From JAXGXQ01 sp040772685 (GTDB lineage Bacteria > Bacillota > Clostridia > Saccharofermentanales > UBA5734), in the NCBI GenBank assembly GCA_040772685.1, contig JAXGXQ010000004.1, positions 176,462 to 240,461 on the forward strand: a DNA stretch of 64,000 nt, written 5' to 3'. How positions within the stretch are numbered: the first letter of the stretch is position 1; every line of letters starts with the position of its first letter. Under the pieces are notes generated by a model. It was given only the letters and a program-made list of their open reading frames with translations, did not search any database and was not told the origin of the DNA. Below, in pieces: positions 59,219 to 64,000 of the stretch. Position numbers and translations under genes: made by a program.

Positions 59219-60016
59219 GTGCATCAGCATACCTTTGTTGTCCTCGCTTATCGCGAATCGCCTTACCTTGAGGCTTGCATCCAGTCGCTGCTTAGTCAGA
59301 CTGTGCCAAGTCCAATCATCATTTCAACCTCAACTCCTTCTGCCTGGTTAAGCGAAATCGGCGCTCGCTACAACCTGCCGATCAGAGTGAGGGAAGGTGA
59401 GCAGAGCATCGCGGACGACTGGAATTTTGCTTTAGCCCTGGCAGAAACTCCGCTGGTAACCCTGGCCCATCACGACGACATCTACCAGCCGCGTTTTACT
59501 GAGCAGGCCCTTGCAGCTGCCGAAAAGCACCCGGATCTGCTGATATCGTTCACTAATATGGATCTGCTGATTGATGGCCAGCATATAAACCGGACGCTAA
59601 ACCGCAGTGTTCAGCGCTTACTGCTTTGGCCATATATATTCAAAGGCAGCCTGAACAGCAGCTTTCTGCGCAGGCTGACACTGGCTTTCGGCAATCCTGT
59701 AAGCTGCCCCAGTGTCACATATCAGCTTAAGAATCTCGAACGGCTCAACAATGGCTTCTGTTTCGACCGCACTTATCCGAACAACCTCGACTGGGAAGCC
59801 TGGATCCGGCTGGCGCAACAACCCGGCACTTTTGCCTATAATAGAGAAATACTGCTGACTCATCGCTTTCATACCGGTTCTGCCACCAGCGCCAGCCTTG
59901 CTGCCCAGCACCGCCACAGCGATGACCGCCGCATCTTTGACCTGCTCTGGCCCCGCCCGTTCAGTGCCCTGATCGCCTCGTTGTACGCACTGGCCTATCG
60001 TTCAAGGCATGGGTGA
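59219..60016 (+). CDS. Glycosyltransferase, GT2-like
   Basis: A 265-residue GT-A enzyme: HTFVVLAYRESPYLEACIQSLLSQT, then SIADDWNFALALAET and the metal site HHDDIYQPRF (about 87-96). The C-terminal half has DWEAWIRLAQ. The start is GTG 59219, seven bases after AAGGAA. It stands before rfbA, separated by a promoter. The acceptor and donor sugars are unknown. Confidence 0.85.
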   Translation: MHQHTFVVLAYRESPYLEACIQSLLSQTVPSPIIISTSTPSAWLSEIGARYNLPIRVREGEQSIADDWNFALALAETPLVTLAHHDDIYQPRFTEQALAAAEKHPDLLISFTNMDLLIDGQHINRTLNRSVQRLLLWPYIFKGSLNSSFLRRLTLAFGNPVSCPSVTYQLKNLERLNNGFCFDRTYPNNLDWEAWIRLAQQPGTFAYNREILLTHRFHTGSATSASLAAQHRHSDDRRIFDLLWPRPFSALIASLYALAYRSRHG

Positions 60017-60050
60017 GGCAGGGTGGAAGTGATCGAGTAACACTTTCTTA

Positions 60051-60059
60051 TGCTAGAAT
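60051..60059 (+). promoter_or_regulatory. Extended -10 promoter of the rfbACBD operon
   Basis: TGCTAGAAT, about 102 bases before the rfbA start, without a good -35. The leader has a run of Ts at 60077-60085. Confidence 0.5.
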
Positions 60060-60160
60060 ACTGTTAGTAATTTGTCTTTTTTTTTTAATGCTATCCACAG
60101 ATTTAGAGCTCTGTGATTAATAAAACAAACTTATTGAAATTCTTAATTGGAGGATCTCAG

Positions 60161-61045
60161 ATGAAAGGCATTATCCTTGCAGGTGGCGCGGGTACGCGCT
60201 TATATCCACTTACTCTTGTGACAAGTAAGCAGTTGCTTCCGGTTTACGATAAACCAATGATCTATTATCCGTTATCAACATTGATGCTTGCAGGTATTAA
60301 AGACATTCTGATTATCTCAACTCCTGCGGATACACCTAATTTTGAAAACCTGCTGGGCGACGGCAGCAAATTTGGAGTTTCGCTGACCTATGCTGTTCAG
60401 CCCTCTCCGGATGGCTTAGCGCAAGCATTTATTATCGGAGCTGATTTTATCGGCGATGACGATGTGGCTATGATACTTGGCGATAATATTTTTTATGGCA
60501 ACGGATTCAGCAGAATGCTGACAGAAGCTGCAACCAATAAAGGCAGAGCAACTGTCTTCGGTTATTATGTTGAGGATCCGGAGCGCTTTGGCATTGTTGA
60601 ATTCGACAATAAAGGCAAGGTACTCTCGGTTGAGGAAAAACCTAAGCAGCCGCGCTCAAACTATGCCATTACAGGACTGTACTTTTACGACAATCGGGTT
60701 GTGGAGATTGCCCGGAATTTAAAACCGAGCGCCCGCGGTGAGCTTGAGATTACCGACCTTAATCGTGTATATCTGGAAATGGATCAGTTAGATGTAAAGC
60801 TGATGGGACGAGGCTTTGCCTGGCTCGACACAGGCACTATGGACTCATTGTTGGAAGCCGCTCAGTTCATCCAGATCCTCGAAAAAAGACAAGGGATTAA
60901 AATCTCAGCACCTGAGGAAATTGCCTATCGCAAAGGCTGGATAACAAAAGAAGAACTGTTGGTTTCGGCCTCCCGTTATGGCAAATCACCCTACGGTGAG
61001 CATCTGAAACGTGTCGCGGCTGATGTTGTGCGCAACCTGCAGTGA
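60161..61045 (+). CDS. rfbA: Glucose-1-phosphate thymidylyltransferase
   Basis: First step to dTDP-L-rhamnose: glucose-1-phosphate plus dTTP to dTDP-glucose. MKGIILAGGAGTRLYPLT (1-18) holds the nucleotide loop; VTSKQLLPVYDKPMIYYPLS and EEKPKQPRSNYAITGLYFY are conserved. 294 residues. ATG 60161 follows TTGGAGG; the in-frame codons upstream are leader. Begins the rfbA-rfbC-rfbB-rfbD order. Confidence 0.96.
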   Translation: MKGIILAGGAGTRLYPLTLVTSKQLLPVYDKPMIYYPLSTLMLAGIKDILIISTPADTPNFENLLGDGSKFGVSLTYAVQPSPDGLAQAFIIGADFIGDDDVAMILGDNIFYGNGFSRMLTEAATNKGRATVFGYYVEDPERFGIVEFDNKGKVLSVEEKPKQPRSNYAITGLYFYDNRVVEIARNLKPSARGELEITDLNRVYLEMDQLDVKLMGRGFAWLDTGTMDSLLEAAQFIQILEKRQGIKISAPEEIAYRKGWITKEELLVSASRYGKSPYGEHLKRVAADVVRNLQ

Positions 61046-61058
61046 AAGGAAAACTTTT

Positions 61059-61637
61059 ATGAAAATAACTGCAACTTCCCTTGAGGGTGTAATAATTCTA
61101 GAGCCAAAGGTCTTTGGTGATAACCGCGGCTGGTTCAGTGAATCATATTCGCGAAGAACACTGCTTGACAATGGTATCAATATTGAATTTATTCAGGATA
61201 ACCATTCATTTTCAGCCATAAAAGGAACTCTAAGAGGTCTGCATTTTCAGAACGAACCCGAAGCACAATCAAAATTGGTTCGTTGCACCAGGGGCCGGAT
61301 ACTTGATGTAGCAGTAGACATCCGCAATGGTTCGCCAACTTACCGCAAATGGATCGCTGCCGAACTGTCAGATGAAAATCACCGTCAGCTGCTAATACCA
61401 AAAGGCTTCGCCCATGCTTTTCTGACATTGACTGACAATGTGGAAGTACAATACAAGGTCGATGCTTATTATTCGCCTGAAAACGACCGCAGCATACGTT
61501 TTGATGATCCTGAAATCGGGATTGACTGGGGAGGCGAAGTGACGCCGATCCTTTCCGAAAAGGATCTGAAGGCGCCTTTATTGCGCGACTGCGACTGCAG
61601 CTTCAAATATGGAGATTATCGCACTCAGCTATGCTAG
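61059..61637 (+). CDS. rfbC: dTDP-4-dehydrorhamnose 3,5-epimerase
   Basis: Third step of dTDP-rhamnose synthesis. Cupin fold of 192 residues with DNRGWFSESY, DNHSFSAIKGTLRGLHFQ (the catalytic His is in RGLHFQ), VAVDIRNGSPTY, PKGFAHAFL and YKVDAYYSPEND. AAAGGAAAA ribosome site, 13 bases after rfbA. Confidence 0.95.
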   Translation: MKITATSLEGVIILEPKVFGDNRGWFSESYSRRTLLDNGINIEFIQDNHSFSAIKGTLRGLHFQNEPEAQSKLVRCTRGRILDVAVDIRNGSPTYRKWIAAELSDENHRQLLIPKGFAHAFLTLTDNVEVQYKVDAYYSPENDRSIRFDDPEIGIDWGGEVTPILSEKDLKAPLLRDCDCSFKYGDYRTQLC

Positions 61638-61681
61638 TAAATCATTTAGTATAATTAGCTTCTGATAACGGAGGAAAAGCT

Positions 61682-62701
61682 ATGAATATTTTGGTAACCG
61701 GTGGAGCCGGTTTTATTGGGGCGAATTTTGTCTACTACTTACTTGAAAAACACCCTGATGACCGAGTTGTCTGCTTTGACGCACTTACCTATGCCGGAAA
61801 TCTCTCAACTCTGGCGAAAGCACTCAAAAATCCGAATTTCCACTTTGTAAAGGGTGATATTGCTGACCGGGAAACTGTATCAACACTATTCGATCAGGAA
61901 AAATTCGATATTGTAGTTAATTTCGCTGCCGAATCACATGTTGACCGCTCCATCGAGGATCCCGAACTATTCCTCAGAACCAATATACTTGGTACTCAGG
62001 TGCTAATGGATGCAGCACGGAAATACGATGTAAAGCGCTTCCATCAGGTGTCGACTGATGAAGTCTATGGAGATCTGCCGCTGGAGCGGACGGATCTGTT
62101 TTTCACAGAGGAAACTCCAATTCACACATCTTCACCTTACTCAGCTTCCAAAGCTTCAGCCGATCTTCTGGTTCTGGCTTACCATAGAACGTTTGGTTTC
62201 CCGGCGACAATTTCACGTTGCTCTAACAATTACGGCCCGTATCATTTCCCTGAAAAGCTGATTCCGCTGATGATTTCACGCGCTCTTGCCGATCAGACAC
62301 TGCCGGTTTACGGTAAAGGCGATAACATTCGTGACTGGCTGTATGTTGAAGATCATTGCTCAGCAATTGACCTGATAATAAGAAAAGGCCGCGTCGGCGA
62401 GGTTTATAATGTCGGCGGTCATAATGAACGCACAAATCTTGAAGTGGTGCGTACAATTCTCCATGAACTTGGTAAACCGGAATCTTTGATAGGTTTCGTA
62501 ACTGACCGGCCAGGACACGATCGGCGATATGCAATTGATCCTGCGAAAATTACTAAAGAGCTTGGCTGGGCGCCTAAAACTAAGTTTGATGACGGCATCA
62601 AAAAGACAATAAAATGGTATCTTGACAATCGCTCATGGTGGGAAGAAATCCTTAGTGGCGAATATCAGAACTATTACGCCAAAATGTATGATGGACGCTA
62701 A
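61682..62701 (+). CDS. rfbB: dTDP-glucose 4,6-dehydratase
   Basis: Second step of dTDP-rhamnose synthesis, NAD-dependent. GGAGFIGANF (7-16), HVDRSIEDP, STDEVYGDLP and YSASK (Tyr-x-x-x-Lys) with the family's TISRCSNNYGPYHFPEKLIP-type substrate block near 180-200. 339 residues. ACGGAGGAA ribosome site. Overlaps the start of rfbD. Confidence 0.96.
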   Translation: MNILVTGGAGFIGANFVYYLLEKHPDDRVVCFDALTYAGNLSTLAKALKNPNFHFVKGDIADRETVSTLFDQEKFDIVVNFAAESHVDRSIEDPELFLRTNILGTQVLMDAARKYDVKRFHQVSTDEVYGDLPLERTDLFFTEETPIHTSSPYSASKASADLLVLAYHRTFGFPATISRCSNNYGPYHFPEKLIPLMISRALADQTLPVYGKGDNIRDWLYVEDHCSAIDLIIRKGRVGEVYNVGGHNERTNLEVVRTILHELGKPESLIGFVTDRPGHDRRYAIDPAKITKELGWAPKTKFDDGIKKTIKWYLDNRSWWEEILSGEYQNYYAKMYDGR

Positions 62702-63587
62702 ACATAACGCTGCCCGGGTGTTGGAGAAGGCAAAAATACTGGTTACTGGTTCCACAGGACAGCTGGGCTTTGATGTTCTTGAGGAACTGAAATCACGCGG
62801 TATTGCTTGTAGGGGAGTAAGCAGCTCCGATTTTGATCTGACAAACCGGGAAGCGGTGTTATCCAGTATTAGCAATTTTTCGCCAACTGCAGTCATCCAC
62901 TGCGCCGCCTATACAGCTGTTGACAAGGCTGAAGATGAACGCGAACGCTGCTTTGCGGTAAACGTTGAAGGAACCGCCTATGTCGCTGAAGCATGCGGCA
63001 TTCTTGATATTCCGGTAATGTATATCAGTTCCGATTATGTCTTTTCAGGTGAAGGAGATCAGCCGTTCGAAACCGACTCTAAACGTTCACCAAACAGTTA
63101 TTATGGTCTTACTAAATCGTTGGGTGAAGACCGGATCCGCGAAGCTGGCAAAAAATATTTTATCGTTCGGATATCCTGGGTATTCGGCATCAACGGCAAT
63201 AATTTTGTCCGCACCATGCTGAGGTTGGGTAAAGAAAGAGATGAGATACGAGTTGTTAATGATCAGGTAGGTTCCCCGACCTATACGGCAGATGTGGCGC
63301 CTATCCTGTGTGATCTGATTCTTTCAGAAAAATTTGGTACCTATCACGCCACTAATGAGGGATTTTGCAGCTGGTTCGATTTTGCCGGCTCCATAATGAG
63401 AGAGGCAGGTTTGAACTGTAGGGTGTTGCCGATAACCTCATGCGAGTACCCTCAAAAAGCCAGACGACCGCAAAATTCAAGGTTATCCAAGCACAGTCTT
63501 GATAACGCGGGTCTGCAGCGCCTGCCTCCCTGGGAGGACGCGATGACAAGGTTTATTACCCGGTTAAGAGAAAAGGGTGAGCTCTGA
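62688..63587 (+). CDS. rfbD: dTDP-4-dehydrorhamnose reductase
   Basis: Final NADPH-dependent step giving dTDP-L-rhamnose. ILVTGSTGQLGFDV nucleotide loop, HCAAYTAVDKAEDE, SSDYVFSGEG, YYGLTKSLGE (catalytic Tyr-x-x-x-Lys) and VVNDQVGSPTYTADVA. ATG 62688 (or 62691) lies inside the end of rfbB without a good ribosome site, so translation is probably coupled; the resulting N-terminus is about 15 residues longer than usual. A GTG at 62718 is another option. Confidence 0.92.
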   Translation: MMDAKHNAARVLEKAKILVTGSTGQLGFDVLEELKSRGIACRGVSSSDFDLTNREAVLSSISNFSPTAVIHCAAYTAVDKAEDERERCFAVNVEGTAYVAEACGILDIPVMYISSDYVFSGEGDQPFETDSKRSPNSYYGLTKSLGEDRIREAGKKYFIVRISWVFGINGNNFVRTMLRLGKERDEIRVVNDQVGSPTYTADVAPILCDLILSEKFGTYHATNEGFCSWFDFAGSIMREAGLNCRVLPITSCEYPQKARRPQNSRLSKHSLDNAGLQRLPPWEDAMTRFITRLREKGEL

Positions 63588-64000
63588 ATGTGTTCAACAA
63601 CTCAATTCTCTGTCGCCATGTGCACCTATAATGGAGAAAAGTATTTGCGGGAGCAACTCGACAGCATTGCTGCCCAGTCAATACTGCCTACTGAACTGGT
63701 TGTATGCGATGACGGCTCCAGAGATCAAACTGTCACGATTCTCAGTGAGTTTGCTGATCAAGCTCCCTTTCCTGTCAAGGTATACGAAAACCAGGAAACA
63801 CTGGGAGTTGCAAGGAACTTTTTTAAGGCGATCCGCCTTTGCTCAGCGGATTGGGTAATACTCTGTGACCAGGATGATGTCTGGCTACCGGAACGTATCG
63901 CGATTTTCAGTGCCGAAATTGAAAAAAACGTTGATGCGAATGTTGTAATGTCTAACGGAATTCTTGTCAACCAACAGGGCAAAAGGCTTGGATCACTGCA
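63588..64000 (+). CDS. Glycosyltransferase family 2, N-terminal part (runs off the window)
   Basis: GT-A enzyme: FSVAMCTYNGEKYLREQLDS start, VVCDDGSRDQT and LCDQDDVWLPERI, the pattern of rhamnosyltransferase-like GT2 proteins. The ATG directly follows the rfbD stop (TGAATG), with AAGGGTGAG upstream. Its place at the end of the rhamnose operon suggests it uses dTDP-rhamnose. 137 codons are visible; the C-terminus is outside. Confidence 0.9.
   Translation, partial: MCSTTQFSVAMCTYNGEKYLREQLDSIAAQSILPTELVVCDDGSRDQTVTILSEFADQAPFPVKVYENQETLGVARNFFKAIRLCSADWVILCDQDDVWLPERIAIFSAEIEKNVDANVVMSNGILVNQQGKRLGSL

Noticed and set aside
60085..60105. CTATCCACA, a DnaA-box-like nonamer
   Set aside because: A single near match with no cluster and no dnaA/dnaN nearby; not an origin.
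1..64000. Search for mobile elements, phage genes, toxin-antitoxin pairs or defence systems
   Set aside because: No transposase, integrase, restriction, Cas or toxin-like sequences were seen on either strand; the content is core and metabolic.

Overview
The window is a gene-dense stretch of about 50% GC chromosome from an anaerobic, Gram-positive-type bacterium, most likely an uncultured member of the Clostridia (Bacillota). The clues are SpoVG, a CIRCE-controlled groESL operon, Prp protease next to an L27 with a cleavable N-terminal extension, butyrate kinase with phosphate butyryltransferase, a rubredoxin/flavodiiron pair, LytR-CpsA-Psr and CvpA proteins, and several Clostridia-typical families of unknown role (DUF951, DUF1836, DUF1385, DUF4364, DUF5711, GGGtGRT). 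I see no insertion sequences, prophage, CRISPR array, tRNA or rRNA.

Layout. 1-2502 (minus): leuS (cut by the window edge) and a TraX-like membrane acetyltransferase. 2642-18307: mreB, then a translation-termination neighbourhood rho - rpmE - DUF1385 - prmC - prfA - tsaC. Two metabolic blocks are set into it: buk-ptb-ilvN, and DUF951-DUF1836-UroD-like plus the opposing GGGtGRT/Fe-S scaffold pair. The last gene is a fusion of TsaC/Sua5 with a YwlE-type arginine phosphatase. 18308-25920: the rpsF-ssb-rpsR-rplI-dnaB-tilS-hpt-ftsH core block. 26110-31518: murC (minus), spoVG, glpK and an unknown membrane protein coupled to it. 31519-34402: rplU-prp-rpmA and obgE-yhbY. 34522-41571: rubredoxin-fprA, then a minus-strand operon of a heterodimeric ABC exporter plus a DUF4364 regulator, and a divergent mscS. 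41628-53008: galE, LCP, cvpA, groESL, a UMF1-type MFS protein with an acyl-ACP thioesterase, and DUF5711-pepF. 53175-64000: a coupled CYTH-flavoprotein-flavoprotein-glycosyltransferase operon running into a surface-polysaccharide locus (polyprenyl-phosphate sugar transferase, three GT2 enzymes, rfbACBD for dTDP-L-rhamnose) that continues past the end.

How the genes work together. PrmC modifies RF1 (prfA). Prp should trim L27. Rubredoxin feeds electrons to the flavodiiron protein for O2/NO removal. Ptb and Buk make ATP from an acyl-CoA. galE, the rfb genes and the glycosyltransferases supply a rhamnose-containing polymer, and the LCP protein may attach such a polymer to peptidoglycan. Most readable promoters carry a TG-extended -10 element.

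The items I find most worth a second look are the TsaC-arginine phosphatase fusion with a retained internal ribosome site, the GGGtGRT/scaffold pair, the membrane protein with a hydrolase-like ectodomain coupled to glpK, the very long disordered N-terminus of Rho with a hairpin flanked by direct repeats at its ribosome site, a cre-like palindrome at the glpK promoter, and helically phased direct repeats upstream of the MFS/thioesterase operon. Nothing in the window amounts to a clear new defence or mobile system. All functional calls rest on reading the translated sequences, not on database searches.
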